Source: Notospermus geniculatus
Taxonomy: Eukaryota; Nemertea; Pilidiophora; Heteronemertea; Lineidae
Length of the DNA stretch: 64,000 nucleotides
Reading direction: 5' to 3'
Assembly (NCBI GenBank): GCA_002633025.1
Contig: NMRB01002090.1
Span: 27,496-91,495 of the forward strand
In this document: piece after piece, positions 22,292 through 33,042 of the stretch
Layout: every line of letters begins with the position of its first letter
Numbering within the stretch: the first letter of the stretch is position 1
The notes under the pieces: model-generated
Database searches by the model: none
What the model was told of the DNA's origin: nothing
Seen by the model: the letters and a program-made list of their open reading frames with translations, nothing else
Program-made: the position numbers and the translations under genes

Positions 22292-22510
22292 AGGGAAGAC
22301 CCGTGTCTAAAAAACCCCACCAATTTGGGATAGGTGGAACTAAGGCTTATCTTGGACTAATTTAGCCATTAAAAGTTGAGAATGGGTTTGGGCTAAGGTT
22401 TCATATTTGTAGGACCTACATAGCCTATATCCCTTTCATCCGAAGCTGAACTTCCTTTGCTTCCTCTTCGACATAAGACCAAATCACCTCAAGGAAAGTC
22501 TAGAGACATC

Positions 22511-22902
22511 GGGCCGTATTTACGAAGCGCGATTAGGTCAGCACGCGTGTAAATTCATAGTTATTCAGGTTATGGGCCTAGAAAACCATTGTTTTGCTAC
22601 CCTGTACGCTGCTTACCCGCGGGATAATCACCCGTGGTTAACTTTCCTTTGTCTAGCTGCAGGAGGACAAAAGAAAAAGTTGTACAACCTACAGGCCTTG
22701 TTTAGAGTCATTCAACTCTTTTCTTCGATCCTCCTGCACGTAAACGCAGGAATGTTAACTGCGTGTGGTTATCCTGTGGGTAAACGCTGCCGATCAAGCA
22801 GTGTACAAGGTGGCAACACAATGGTTTTCTAGGCCCTTAACCTGAATATAAACTATGAATTTACACGCGTGTTGGCCTAATCGCGCTTCGTAAATATGGC
22901 CC
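22511..22902. mobile_element. MITE with about 80-bp TIRs
   Basis: GGGCCGTATTTACGAAGCGC at the left is mirrored by GCGCTTCGTAAATATGGCCC at the right. Homology continues inward through the TAAATTCATAGTTTA-like region to GGGCCTAGAAAACCATTGT. Non-coding. Confidence 0.8.
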
Positions 22903-23110
22903 ATTCTGTGGAAAGAACAGAGGTAGATTTGATGATCCTGGGAGAGTACAAACAAGTCATTCCTTGTCTTATGCTGATGTCAGGTCGACCTTGCGACGGC
23001 ACAAAAGAGCCCCCTAAATCCGCCATTGCTGTGAACTGCATTTACCATCCTATACAAAAGCGAATATGAAATAGAAATAGAATCGGGTTTCTAAGGGTAA
23101 GACATTGCTT

Positions 23111-23202
23111 CCTACCAGATTCGAACCACAGACCCTCGCGCGAGGCATCAATCGCCAGCACTAAGGGGCAGCATGCCTTAACCATCACTAGGCCAAATCC
23201 CC
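23111..23202 (-). mobile_element. tRNA-derived SINE head, minus strand
   Basis: On the minus strand this reads TTGGCCTAGTGATGGTTAAG (box A-like) and GGTCTGTGGTTCGAATCTGG (box B-like). The flanking GAAATAGAAATAGAATCGGG and GACATTGCTTCCTACCAG recur at about 23340-23403, where a second copy is cut short inside box B. Not a tRNA gene: there is no acceptor pairing and the spacing is too long. Confidence 0.65.
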
Positions 23203-23564
23203 ATCTTCAAAAAAGATGGTTCAGTGACCTATGTTAAACGAGGCGTCCATAAGTACCCTGCGAGTAGTCAAACAATCTTCGAACCCAAACAGTTTTATGT
23301 TATGCAAGGGGTCACATAAAGGAGATACAAGTAAAGAATATGAAATAGAAATAAAACCGTGTTTCTAAGGTGAAAGACATTGCTTCCTACCAGATTCGAA
23401 CCCACGGACCCTGAAGGGGTCCAGACCCAGAAGATGATGTCTCTAGACTTTCCTATACAAAAGTGAGATACAACACTGCGAAAGTTTCACAGCATCCCCT
23501 CCCAAGTTGATTTAATGTGGGCTTATCCTGTTCGATAGAAACTAAACCATTGTTCTTGTTACAG

Positions 23565-23644
23565 GGACGGGGAACACTGGTGCCGATGGAACATACAAGC
23601 CCTCGTTCTTGACAGATCAGGAATTGAAGCATCTAATCTTGGAG
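23565..23644 (+). CDS. ARNT: ARNT exon between bHLH and PAS-A
   Basis: Acceptor TTGTTACAG, donor GAG|GTAGGC, 80 nt. After completing Gly it reads [26 protein letters not shown], the linker and first PAS-A strand of ARNT, which is nearly invariant in animals. Ends in phase 0. Either bHLH exon can splice here in frame, because both leave a single G. Confidence 0.97.
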
Positions 23645-23656
23645 GTAGGCTATTCT

Positions 23657-23921
23657 CAGGGCCGGATCGAGGATTCACAGAAAGGGGGGGGCGCAGCTCG
23701 ACAGAGTTGGTGAGCACTGAAAAAGTGAAGCCAAAATGGGGGGGGGGTCTGGTCCCAGAAAAATTTGACAATTTAAGTGCTTTTAGATGCATTTTCCTGG
23801 CATCTGAGAGCAAAATACAAGAATTTTTATGTGATTAAATTTTTCTTGCTAAAATAAATCATTGGTCTGCCAAAAATAGGGGGGGCGTACGCACCTACGC
23901 CCTCCCCTGGGTCCGGCCCTG
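23657..23921. mobile_element. CAGGGCCGGA-ended MITE next to a splice donor
   Basis: Ends CAGGGCCGGA and TCCGGCCCTG with a G-rich interior (two GGGGGGG runs). It begins only 12 nt after the donor of the preceding exon, well within the region that recruits U1 and intronic splicing enhancers. Confidence 0.65.
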
Positions 23922-24190
23922 ATTCTCTACTAGTGCACCGGTAACTTGGAGCTTGAAGGTCCTGGACTTTTTCAAAGCGTTTGACTGTCAATTTTAATTT
24001 TAAGTCAGCTGCGCTTGTCGCTAAAAGATGGCAGCAAAGTTGTAGCGGACCAATACAGTATAAAATTCTCCTGATTGTGGCTCAGTCAACCATGAATGGA
24101 TCTGCTCGGCATTGAAGTGGAGCATAGTGACAGTGACCCCTATTGGTCCAGACTGACAGCTCCTTTTAGTCGGGGTGTTACTTCATCATG

Positions 24191-24356
24191 ATAGACATCC
24201 TGCGAAAGTCGGCCATGACAATTCAAAAGGGGTAAATAAACCTTGGCCTGGTGCATTTGTACAGTTTGCTCCTGTGCTGGTGGTCTGTACAATGCACTAG
24301 GTCTAGGTTTGTTTACCCCTTCTGACCTGTCATGGCCAACTTACGCGGGATGTCTA
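24191..24356. mobile_element. Short TIR MITE
   Basis: AGACATCCTGCGAAAGTCGG and its inverse (CAACTTACGCGGGATGTCT) bound the element. Inner words TGTCATGGCC and AAAGGGGTAAA are also mirrored. Confidence 0.65.
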
Positions 24357-24398
24357 TGCTGCCTTCAGATGACACACAAACGCCCACACACACATGGG

Positions 24399-24560
24399 GA
24401 GCCACGGTGGTGTAGTGGTTCGGCTCTCCGACTAGCGGTCAAAGGATCCCGGGTACGAATCCCGCTGTGGTGTGAGACTTTGGGCAAGTGTCTTTGCCTT
24501 ACTGGCCTCTCTCCATCCAGGTGTATAAATGGGTACTGGTCGGAAATGCTCAGACTGTAG
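24399..24560 (+). mobile_element. tRNA-derived SINE
   Basis: Box A-like GGTGGTGTAGTGGTTCGGC and box B-like GGATCCCGGGTACGAATCCC, then GACTTTGGGCAAGTGTCTTT and GGTGTATAAATGGGTACTGG, the usual tRNA-SINE body words. Confidence 0.7.
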
Positions 24561-24960
24561 AGCAGGATAGGTTTCAGGGTTAGAAGTGTTAAGTCGGATG
24601 AGAACCTCTACCGTTGTTGATATCAGACTATAAACCCAAATTTTAACTTTAACGTGCGTAAGTCAAAGTACCACACTGCATTATATAAAAAAATTACTTG
24701 TTTCTCTGATTTCTCTATTACTTGTAATTTGATTACTCTGATTACTTGTTTGATAATTACTTGTTTCTGTTTTGTTTCACAGTCCCTGCACCAATGTGAT
24801 TCACACTCATGCAACAACGAAAGACTTAGGCCGGCTTTCCTTTGGAGCATTTCTGCACGCGGAATTCTGTGCTGAAAAGTCACCCCAATTCATTTTCATT
24901 TAGGCGTTTCCATGAACACGTTTCGGCAATCGCGAGACAAGTGCGCAAGGACTGACTTTT

Positions 24961-25883
24961 TTTTAGCTCACCCGTGAGCTATAGTCGTCAGTCAGCGTCC
25001 GTCGTCCGTCGTCGTCGTCGTCGTCCGTCGTCGTCGTCCGTTAGCAGGGCACGTTTCGTAACCGCTGGAGCTATTGATCTGAAACTTGGTACATATATAC
25101 CCCTAGGTCATATGACCTATGACACCAAGTTTCGGTCCGATTCGATTCTTGGCTTGGCCTCCAGGTGGCCAAAACCAAAAACACAAAAAGTGCAATAACT
25201 CCTTAACTAATGACTGGATCATCTCCAAATTTTTATCATAGGTGTATCTAATTAGGATACATAACATATGTAACGGGTTTTTGGTTTGACCTACTTTTCA
25301 AGGTCACAGAGGTCAAAGTTCGATAAAAGTAACGAACCTGCCGCAGTTCTTAATTATTTCACCGAGAGTCTTCATATCTTGCATAAACGTGTATTAGAGG
25401 GGTACCTTCAAAAATACCGAGTTTCGGCCCGATCGGACATCCAATATGGCCGCCAGGTGGCGTAACCTGAAAATCATCCAAGTGCTATAACTCAGGAACG
25501 GCTTGACCCAGATTGCTCAAACTTGATATTTACCTCCCTCTTGATGACCTTTACAAGCACGTCAAATTTCGGCCTGATTAAACTTCCAATATGGCCGCCA
25601 GGTGGCGTAGCCCGTAAGTCATCAAATGTGCTATAACTCAGGAACGACTTGACCCAGAGCGCTCAAATGTGCCATGTGGCTCCCTCTAGATGACCTTTAT
25701 GTGCATGTGAAGTTTTGGCCCAATCGGACATCCAATATGGCCGCCAGGTGGCATAACCCCAAAATCATTGAAGTCCTGCAACTTGGGAATGACTTGACCC
25801 AGATTGCTCATAACTGACATGCACCTCTCTCTGTCATTACACTGTTCAAACGGGTGAGCACATGGTCCATGGACCATTTCATT
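24961..25883 (+). mobile_element. AGCTCACC element with CTCF-like monomers, copy 1
   Basis: Starts TTTTAGCTCACCCGTGAGC, followed by a GTC-rich stretch and GTTAGCAGGGCACGTTTCG. Ends GGTGAGCACATGGTCCATGG. The interior has about 145-bp monomers, each with ATGGCCGCCAGGTGGCGTAA or close variants (about 25450, 25595, 25741) followed by TGCTATAACTCAGGAACG-type text. No coding sequence. Other copies are 33591-34660 and 41319-41660. The family is non-autonomous and I cannot place it in a superfamily. Confidence 0.75.
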
Positions 25884-26269
25884 CTCGTGAGCGAGAGGCC
25901 CGTGCGCAGAAAAAAAGTCGATCTCGAATCGACTTTTTTCCATGCACTGGACAACTCGCACGCTGAATGGGCCCTGACGACATCAAAACTAAGGGTTTGC
26001 CAACCTTGACCGTGTCAAAATGGATGCCAGATATTGACACCCTGGTGGCTTACATGTATTTCTATAGAAGGTAGAGAAACTGAGGCCACAAAATAAAATA
26101 TATTCTGGAAACAATTCCTCCGGGGAACACGACCACAGTACCAATTCCACGAAACACACGTGTACCGAAACGCTTCAATGGAAAAAGGTCACGAAACTTG
26201 CAGGCATCTCGCTTGCATCCACGCATGTGACTCGCGCACTGAAACACTCCAATGGCAAGCCGACCTTAA

Positions 26270-26476
26270 CCCTTTCACTGTCGAGTTTCCCAGACAAGTT
26301 GTACGCTACACTGCTGAGTTTCCAGTCCTCCGTTCTCAGAAAATCCCCTAATTTCAATTGGGGCGCCGTCTGTGAATAGCCAAACTAACTGGATATACCT
26401 TCTGCATAGGGCAACGATGGTCACCTACAGTAGTCGCCAGAGGGGGCAACGATCATCATCTACGACAGTGAAAGCG
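26270..26476. mobile_element. TTAA-target MITE
   Basis: CCCTTTCACTGTCG and CGACAGTGAAAGCG ends lie between TTAA on each side (26266-26269, 26477-26480). A TTAA duplication points to piggyBac- or Kolobok-type transposition. It ends 66 nt before the PAS-A exon. Confidence 0.75.
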
Positions 26477-26542
26477 TTAAACAGAAGTTACCTCTTCTGA
26501 AGTTCGTCTGTGGACAGATTTATATCCCAGGTATAATTTCAG

Positions 26543-26753
26543 GCAGCAGACGGGTTCCTGTTCGTTGTTCAGTGTGACTCGGGTCGGATCATCTACGTGT
26601 CGGATTCTGTCCTCCCCGTGCTTCATCAGTCGCAGAATGAATGGTTCCAGCGCACGCTGTATGAAATGGTCCACCCGGACGACGTGGAGAAGATTCGGGA
26701 GCAGTTATCGACGGCGGAGTCCTCGAATACTGGTCGTATTCTTGATCTGAAGA
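26543..26753 (+). CDS. ARNT: ARNT PAS-A core exon
   Basis: Acceptor TATAATTTCAG, donor AAGA|GTAAGT, 211 nt. Reads [20 protein letters not shown] and then [36 protein letters not shown] and [12 protein letters not shown] contributes to dimerisation with the class I partner. The YVSDSV and HPDD signatures are intact. Ends in phase 1. Confidence 0.98.
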
Positions 26754-27224
26754 GTAAGTTGTAAACCTACCTATCATGGGTTTGGTTGTCCTGAACAGTA
26801 CAGGGCTTGAAAATTCCACTAGTCTGCCCCCATGCTAGCCTGACCGACTGCCAGAATTTCGCCAACTTTTTTTTTCTTTGCTTCACAACCTTACCTGGAG
26901 GTTCCAAAACTCCTTACAAACCTCGGCAACTCCCGCTCATGAATACTGCTTATACATATAGGGTCCTAGTATAGCACAATGTGTAAATGTCGTCTAAACC
27001 AGTGTACCCAGGTTACAGGGTTAGGATGGTTAGCGGTGACGGTTAGGGTCAGGACTAGGTTTAGAATTAGGGGAGGGGTCAGTGACAAGGGTTGAGGGTT
27101 AGGGTTTGGGTTAGGGGCTTGGGCTAGGAATTAGCGTGTAGGATCAGGACTGGACAACATTCACCCATTCAGCCCTAGTATAAGCTGGTGCAGAAATTCC
27201 TGATTCATAAATTGTTTTTTTCAG

Positions 27225-27254
27225 CTGGCACTGTGAAAAAAGAGGGCCATCAAT
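27225..27254 (+). CDS. ARNT: ARNT 30-nt microexon (PAS-A loop)
   Basis: Acceptor TTTTTTTCAG, donor CAAT|GTAAGT. Encodes T-G-T-V-K-K-E-G-H-Q plus the first base of Ser, matching the TGTVKKEGQQ segment of vertebrate ARNT. Phase 1 at both ends, so it could be skipped without a frameshift. Confidence 0.95.
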
Positions 27255-27406
27255 GTAAGTACATAGTCCTTCTATGTTCAAATGTACAGAATCTTCACCC
27301 AACCGTTCTTACATGGCAACTACTATTAAAGTACTGAGCCATCTGAAATCTAACTGTGATTCTAACGCAATGGCCCATGTGAAAATGGCCTGTTTCCAGC
27401 CTCTAT

Positions 27407-27822
27407 AGCCGCGTTTACACTGCCAAAAATCAAGTTTTATGGTACGGCAAAAAAAGTGGCAGTGTAAACCTACCAAGCATACCCAGTGCGGAGCAGAAGT
27501 GAACCGTATCAAGACCCACAGAAGGAGGTGGTCTCAGCCCGGACCGAGTGCAGTGTAAACTGACGCAAGCCAAACTGAACCGAGTCCACTTTCCTGGGAC
27601 AGTATTGAGCATGTGCAGGGTTCGCCCTTGCGTCACTCACTGGAAAACTAGGCATGCATTCCGTGGGAGTTTCTTACCTCCACTGAATGGAGAGCGACGC
27701 TTCAGGGACATTGCGCGTGACTCACCGCGGCAGTACAAACAGTACAAATGAAGTGGACCTGGTCCGGTCCGAGTACGGTTCACTTCAACTGGACCAAAAT
27801 GTTTGGCAGTGTAAATGCGGCT
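27407..27822. mobile_element. MITE with GCCGCGTTTACACTGCCAAA ends
   Basis: AGCCGCGTTTACACTGCCAA and its inverse (TTTGGCAGTGTAAATGCGGCT) bound about 416 bp. The flanking triplets (TAT, TAA) are only similar, so the Harbinger-type target is likely but not proven. Confidence 0.65.
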
Positions 27823-27907
27823 TAATATGAGACTAAAACTTCCGCCTTCAGACCACAGGATAAATTTCTGTTTCTGTACGTGACCATTTGCAACTTCCTT
27901 TTTCCAG

Positions 27908-28102
27908 CTTCCATGAGACTGTGCATGGGATCACGCCGTGGATTCATCTGCCGCATGAAGATGGGCAACGTTCCCATAGAGTCATTAACGACAAATCACC
28001 CCGTGCGAGTCCGCCATCGAAACACTCTTGGCACATCCCGAGATGGACAACAATATGCCGTCATCCACGTTACCGGTTATATTAAGAATTGGCCTCCATC
28101 TG
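27908..28102 (+). CDS. ARNT: ARNT exon, C-terminal half of PAS-A
   Basis: Acceptor CTTTTTCCAG, donor TCTG|GTAAGA, 195 nt. Encodes SSMRLCMGSRRGFICRMKMG, then VRVRHRNTLGTSRDGQQ and HVTGYIKNWPPSG. MGSRRSFICRM and VVHCTGYIKAWPP are the corresponding vertebrate segments. Phase 1 at both ends. Confidence 0.97.
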
Positions 28103-28232
28103 GTAAGAAATATGCCGGTAAGGTCATCCATGATAGTTAAAAAATATATAAAAATATGGTTGTCCGGAGGGACTTTACTGGGGATTTGATAATCTCAGAT
28201 TTGGTGGAAGTCATTGACCTAGCCTGGCATTC

Positions 28233-28580
28233 GGCTGTAGTGGTAGTCATTGACCATGTGTATTTGGCTGTAGTGGTAGTCATTGACCATGTGTATTTGG
28301 CTGTAGTGGTAGTCATTGACCATGTGTATTTGGCTGTGGTGGTCGTCATTCATGTCAATGACCATATGTATAGGATTCAGCTGTGGTGGGGTGGTAGTCA
28401 TTGACCATGTGTATAGGATGTGGTGGAGGTCACTGACCGTGTGTATTCGGCTGTGGTGGTAGTCATTCATGTCATTGACCATGTGCATAGGATGTGGTGC
28501 TAGTCATTGACCATGTGCATAGGATGTGGTGGTGGTCATTGACCATGAGTATTCGGCTTAGGTGATAGTCATTGAGCATA
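28233..28580 (+). repeat. 33-bp minisatellite, decaying to the right
   Basis: Three near-perfect 33-bp units (GGCTGTAGTGGTAGTCATTG + ACCATGTGTATTT) at 28233-28331 are followed by degenerate units with the TCATTGACCATGTG core to about 28580. It lies about 130 nt after a splice donor. Confidence 0.9.
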
Positions 28581-28806
28581 TCTAGCTGTGGTGGTTATCC
28601 GGACCACTTGCGTATGAGGATGTAGTGATTTGTGTGTATTGGGATGTAGTCATTGACCACGTGTATTAGGATATGGTAATGGTAATTGACTGCTTTGTAT
28701 TAGAGTGGTGGTATTTGATGACAATAGTATATCATTTGCATGTCATGGTAGTCGTTGACCACTTATGTATGTGAAGATGGTGGAAGTCGTGATCAGTTGT
28801 AACCAT

Positions 28807-28941
28807 TAGGCTTCCCTTACATAGAAGTATACGGTATACGAAAAGGCCAGTTAACAAAGGCTTCCCGAGGATTCACAACCGTGAAGCCATTGTTAACCGG
28901 CATTTTCGTATACCGTATACTTCGATGTAAAGGAAGCCTTA
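28807..28941. mobile_element. Palindromic MITE (TAGGCTTCCCTTACAT ends)
   Basis: Left and right halves are inverted copies (AAGTATACGGTATACGAAAA and TTTTCGTATACCGTATACTT) around a central GAGGATTCACAACC. It abuts the next element directly. Confidence 0.75.
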
Positions 28942-29181
28942 GGCCCCTATAACATAGAGCTATATGCTATTTGGTATTCACTATTCGGTATACGATATAC
29001 TATTTGGAAAAAGTTGGACATTGACGAATCGAATTATAAGCGAATAGCGTGCCCTTAGAATAGTTTAGTCTTATGCAAACCACTCATTGAAATAACCTTG
29101 CTCGATTCACACTATACGTGTGCCCTACGAAACGTGCCTAGAATACCGAATAGCGTATAGCTCTATATAATAGTGGCCTTA
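28942..29181. mobile_element. TIR MITE (GGCCCCTATAACATAGAG ends)
   Basis: GGCCCCTATAACATAGAGCT and the inverse AGCTCTATATAATAGTGGCC bound 240 bp. A left-end fragment of the same family is at about 19121-19185. Confidence 0.7.
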
Positions 29182-29285
29182 TGGTTGGCCGTCATTGACT
29201 GCATGAATTAGGTTGTGATGGTGTTCTGTGGCCTGCTGCCAAAATATTGTTTGATAATACATAATTTATTTACCCATTTTTACAG

Positions 29286-29457
29286 GTGTTCAGGTAGATC
29301 GCGATTCCGATGATTCCGGTAGCCACTGTTGTCTTGTTGGTATAGGCCGTCTCCAGGTCACAAGTACGCCGAACACGAGTGATCTGGGCTCTTCGTCACC
29401 CAATGAGTTTATCAGTCGGCACAATCAGGAAGGGAAGTTCACATTCGTCGATCAGAG
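29286..29457 (+). CDS. ARNT: ARNT exon, start of PAS-B
   Basis: Acceptor TTTTTACAG, donor CAGAG|GTGAGT, 172 nt. After a short variable acidic stretch ([11 protein letters not shown]) it reads [15 protein letters not shown], then [18 protein letters not shown], the ARNT PAS-B N-terminus. Ends in phase 2, giving AG+G = Arg with the next exon. Confidence 0.97.
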
Positions 29458-29469
29458 GTGAGTAGGATT

Positions 29470-30091
29470 TGGTGTGGTCTTCTTGCAAAGTGTAACTTGA
29501 AATCATTCGTTTTAAAGGGAGTTAGTCACGGCAGTCAGAAATGATACTAAAAATAATTTTTTGGCCCATGAAATTCACAATAATTTCAAAATTACAAATT
29601 TAGCAGATTACATCACTAGATAAGCCTAGATTTGCAGTTCAGCGGTTCTAAATGCTATTCGAAGGCAGCAAAGCCACCGCAGTTGCACAAATACATTGTA
29701 TGCTCTTAGTGGGCAATAAATTATTGATGTGAGTGGTGTAATTGATTCAAGATGGCAGCATTTGATTCTCTATTCAGACACCTTGACTGGCATGACCGTT
29801 CACTTTAATTCATTTCAACATGATGTTGATGTTGTCCTTCAATAGAAACTTCTCCGTATTTGGACTTACTTGGAGTCTGAATACGGAAGCTGAGGGCATC
29901 TGAATTCGGACGCCTTAAAACTTGATTACATCAGAAGGTTCGGTATAACAAGAGGCTAATGCATTAGATGTGGCTGACTTCCGCTGAGAAACCAAGAATT
30001 ACTAACAAATGCCACCTGCACCACAACAAATACCATTGTGAAATGAGAGAGGAGTATGCTGCTAAAATGTGATGTCTTCGAAAAACTCTTG
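29470..30091. other. Intron, no element resolved
   Basis: Contains a short inverted pair near 29850-29900 (CTCCGTATTTGGACTTAC and CTGAATACGGAAG), with no clear boundaries. Confidence 0.3.
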
Positions 30092-30218
30092 GGGCCGTAT
30101 TCATAAAGGGTGTTTAAGAATTAGATGCATGTAACTTCACTAAGTCCACACACTTCCACCATGCATTTGACAACATTACATGCGTATAAGCCTTAAATAC
30201 CCTTTATGAATATGGCCC
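30092..30218. mobile_element. Palindromic MITE (GGGCCGTATTCATAAAGG ends)
   Basis: GGGCCGTATTCATAAAGGGT and the inverse ACCCTTTATGAATATGGCCC, with AATGTTGTNAAATGCATG-type mirrored words inside. Confidence 0.75.
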
Positions 30219-30476
30219 TTCCATTTCTCATATCCAGATTTTCATTTCACGTTTTTGGCGTCCGAATTCACAAGCCTTCACAGTTTCTGAATTAAGACTC
30301 AGAGTCTGAAATCAGAAGCACTGCATGTGCTAAATCAGAAATGTTTCTTTTAAACGACATTTCCGGGACTGATTGGTGCACTTGATTTATGTCAAACTTT
30401 GTGTTATGTGGGAAGGTACCCGGCCTTATGCCCATGAATAATTTAAACAATGTAATGTAAGATGTATGTTCTTCAG

Positions 30477-30583
30477 GGTGACCACGCTCCTCGGCTATCA
30501 GACGCAAGATCTTCTGGGTCATTTGAATGTGGAGTTTGTCCATCCAGACGACCAGACGTTGCTGAAGGAGACATTCCAAGATG
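30477..30583 (+). CDS. ARNT: ARNT exon, PAS-B middle
   Basis: Acceptor TATGTTCTTCAG, donor GATG|GTAAGA, 107 nt. Reads R-VTTLLGYQTQDLLGHLNVE, then FVHPDDQTLLKETFQD. ATVGYQPQELLG and HPEDQQLLRDSFQ are the vertebrate counterparts. Ends in phase 1. Confidence 0.97.
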
Positions 30584-30589
30584 GTAAGA

Positions 30590-31190
30590 TTATGTACAGA
30601 TAAAAGGCACAGACGCGGATCCAAAGGAGGGGGCCCACCCAGCGCACGCCTTCCTTTTGGCCAACAAATCTGTAATAAAAATCGACCGTGAAATTCTGGA
30701 ACTTGGCGCAAATTTCAATGTTCCTGGCACAGTGTGCCCCCTCTTTTCCAAAATCCTGGATCCGCCCCTGATCCGCCCACTATGTACCGATGAAGTTTCG
30801 ACCAAAATGTTTATGGTTCTGTATCACCTGGCACAATATGTGGCTTGGCCTAATGCTGCATTAACAAATCTTGGCTGAATGTTATAATATTTTGAACTTC
30901 CTAAGCAAGAACTGTGTGGTGTGGGTATTTCAGGGACAGGTCCAAGTTTCAGACTAGAGAAAGAGGCAGCCCACCCAACCCTTCCACAATAAAAATTTAT
31001 GGTGATTTGGGATGATTGTTTTGCAAAATTTCCGAAGATCTGATGAGTAAATTTCACAGATTTTTGCTGAAAAAGATCGGCCCAGGGCCAATGAGCCCTT
31101 CTCTCCTCACCCCTTCCAGATTCATCAGTGGGTATGTACTCAGAATACATCAGCCTCCATTGTGGCGCTGTTGACAGCTGAGCTCAGCGG
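30590..31190. other. Intron with repeat remnants
   Basis: Two G/C-rich patches (30610-30780 with GATCCGCCC and GGATCCGCCCC words; 30950-31140 with CCCACCCAACCCTTCC) look like diverged repeat pieces. No exon seen. Confidence 0.35.
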
Positions 31191-31242
31191 AAGTTGCGAC
31201 GGTTCCCTGGATATTTTTTTCATGCCAGTGCTTGTATTCCAG

Positions 31243-31393
31243 TGATTGCCAAGAAGGGACAGGTAGTGACGATAGTGTACCGTTTCCGTGCTAAGAATCG
31301 CGAGTGGGTCTACCTGAGGACGAGCAGTTTTAGCTTCCAGAACCCCTACACAGATGACATCGAGTATATAGTTTGCACAAATTCACTGAATAA
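31243..31393 (+). CDS. ARNT: ARNT exon, PAS-B end and PAC motif
   Basis: Acceptor TTGTATTCCAG, donor AATAA|GTAAGT, 151 nt. Encodes [40 protein letters not shown] and EYIVCTNS. The [20 protein letters not shown] segment of vertebrate ARNT is the match. Ends in phase 2. Confidence 0.98.
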
Positions 31394-31399
31394 GTAAGT

Positions 31400-32179
31400 C
31401 AAACTTGTTGGTTCTCTTTAGCTCACGGACATAAAATGGCACGCAAAGATGATCTCACTGAGATATCTGTATGTTTGCTACATGTACCAGCTTTAACAGG
31501 GTTTAAGACTAGTTAAGCTTGCATGTTGTGTAAATACGCAAATATTTTTGGGAAATTTTAGTGAAAAACGCAAGTGAAATCGTGCACAAAACATAACATA
31601 CACATGCCAAAAAAGCCCCAGATGCAGACCCTACACACTATGAAAATGATATGATCCGTCAAATACGCAAGCAGTTGAAAACTATCCGTTTAAAAGTGTA
31701 CAAAAAGTTCCACATCAGCATGCAGGATGTGATCAATCTCCGCCATTTGCAATGGCGGATACTGGACGTGATTCGATCACTGGGGAGCGACCCCATCATC
31801 TGGGATCAGCACGCTGTCGCCGACACACGACACATTTGTTCACATAGTTTCTGACCAGATTCAGAGCTCCAGTAATCCAGTATCGTTGTTGTAATGAAGC
31901 GAGCAACAATTACTGAGGCCCTGCATGGAGGTTCCGCTTATGCTCAGCATCAAGAATCATAGTGGTTAATGCGTGCTTGCGGGGTAGTAAGATCGGATGC
32001 CGTTTATCAAACGAAAATCATGAGGACTGTCCTAACCTGCCACCAACGTGCAAGACGCCATCGCTGTCTATGACTTAATACGGGTTTTGCTGTGATGGGT
32101 CAAATATGTGCTTGTCACCTTTCTTCCTGTTGGTTTGATTCTCATTTGGACATCCACTTCACAAGAGGGCAGTTGTTTG
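31400..32179. other. Intron, nothing recognised except a local palindrome
   Basis: CTCCGCCATTTGCAATGGCG (31738-31757) is palindromic. The open frame across 31651-31854 has no recognisable family. Confidence 0.35.
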
Positions 32180-32390
32180 GCTGTCTGGTAAAACCCGTCG
32201 GAAGTCGCTGAATGATCAACAGGGGCTATCAGATTGACTGTGCATTGAACTGCAACTGTTCAGCTGTTACATAGTACATTTCAGCTATTGAAATGTGCGG
32301 GTTCACCAACATGACCAAGGCCATTAACACTTTATTTCCTCAAACGCGACATCGACGGGTTTTCCTAGACCGCCTCACAGTTATCTTGAC
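32180..32390 (-). mobile_element. TGTGAGGC-ended MITE, copy 2 (reverse)
   Basis: Reverse-orientation copy of the 7532 family (right edge GGGTTTTCCTAGACCGCCTC). The left edge is degraded (TGTCTGGTAAAACCCGTCGG). Only about 140 nt before the next exon. Confidence 0.7.
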
Positions 32391-32532
32391 AATGAGGTTG
32401 GATCAAAGGAAGTTGATTCCCTCTTGTCAATAGGACAAGAAATTGCTGCAGATTATACACGCGTATTGACAATTATTTGATGTAAAAACTTCCAGGTCAG
32501 TGTGTATTTATTAAAAAAATTGTGTCTTCCAG

Positions 32533-32693
32533 GAGCAGTAATCAACAGGGAGTCATTGAGCACGGGCCAGAGGCTCACGCTCTTGGGGCGCAATTCCCAG
32601 CAGGTCGACCGCTTGGAGCAGACGCCAGTGCCGACTCACGGTATGCTGAGATGTATCGCTCTGCCATGAACAGAGCGCCAGTCGTTACACAAG
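32533..32693 (+). CDS. ARNT: ARNT exon after PAS-B
   Basis: Acceptor GTGTCTTCCAG, donor CAAG|GTGAGT, 161 nt. Encodes a low-complexity linker (SSNQQGVIEHGPEAHALGAQ), then DSRYAEMYRSAM, matching the DPRFSEIYHNI element that follows PAS-B in ARNT. An internal CACG|GTATGC (about 32640) is a possible donor, but the downstream match argues for read-through. Ends in phase 1. Confidence 0.93.
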
Positions 32694-32848
32694 GTGAGTT
32701 GATGGGTTGCGTCATCCCAAATAACCTGATCAAAATTTCATTCCCATCTCGTAAAAATTATTGTGTAGGAGACCTAAGTGACTAATATGTGACCCGTTCT
32801 GGCAAAAGCAGTCACAGGTTGCTCTTACCTTGGCAAGTTGAGACCAAA

Positions 32849-33042
32849 TGTGAGGCAGTCTAGGAAAACCAGTCGGATGTCGCGTTTGAGGAAAGTGTTA
32901 ATGGCCTTAGTGAACCAGCACATTTCAATAGCTGAAATGTACTTCGTAACAGGTAAAGAGTAACAGAGCAATGCACAGGCAATCTGATAGCCCTTGTTGA
33001 TCATTCAGCGACACCCAACGGGTTTTCTGAGACCGCCTCACA
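32849..33042 (+). mobile_element. TGTGAGGC-ended MITE, copy 3
   Basis: TGTGAGGCAGTCTAGGAAAA at the left and GGTTTTCTGAGACCGCCTCA at the right. Together with copy 2 it flanks the 32533 exon in opposite orientation, so intronic pairing across the exon is possible. Confidence 0.75.

Noticed and set aside
28137-28488. Repetitive protein-coding frame in the 33-bp minisatellite
   Set aside because: 33 is a multiple of three, so all frames stay open by chance. It is intronic and lacks coding features.
31651-31854. Extra ARNT exon in the intron after PAS-B
   Set aside because: No acceptor/donor pair with the right phase, and no match to the ARNT linker; 31393 and 32533 already join in phase.
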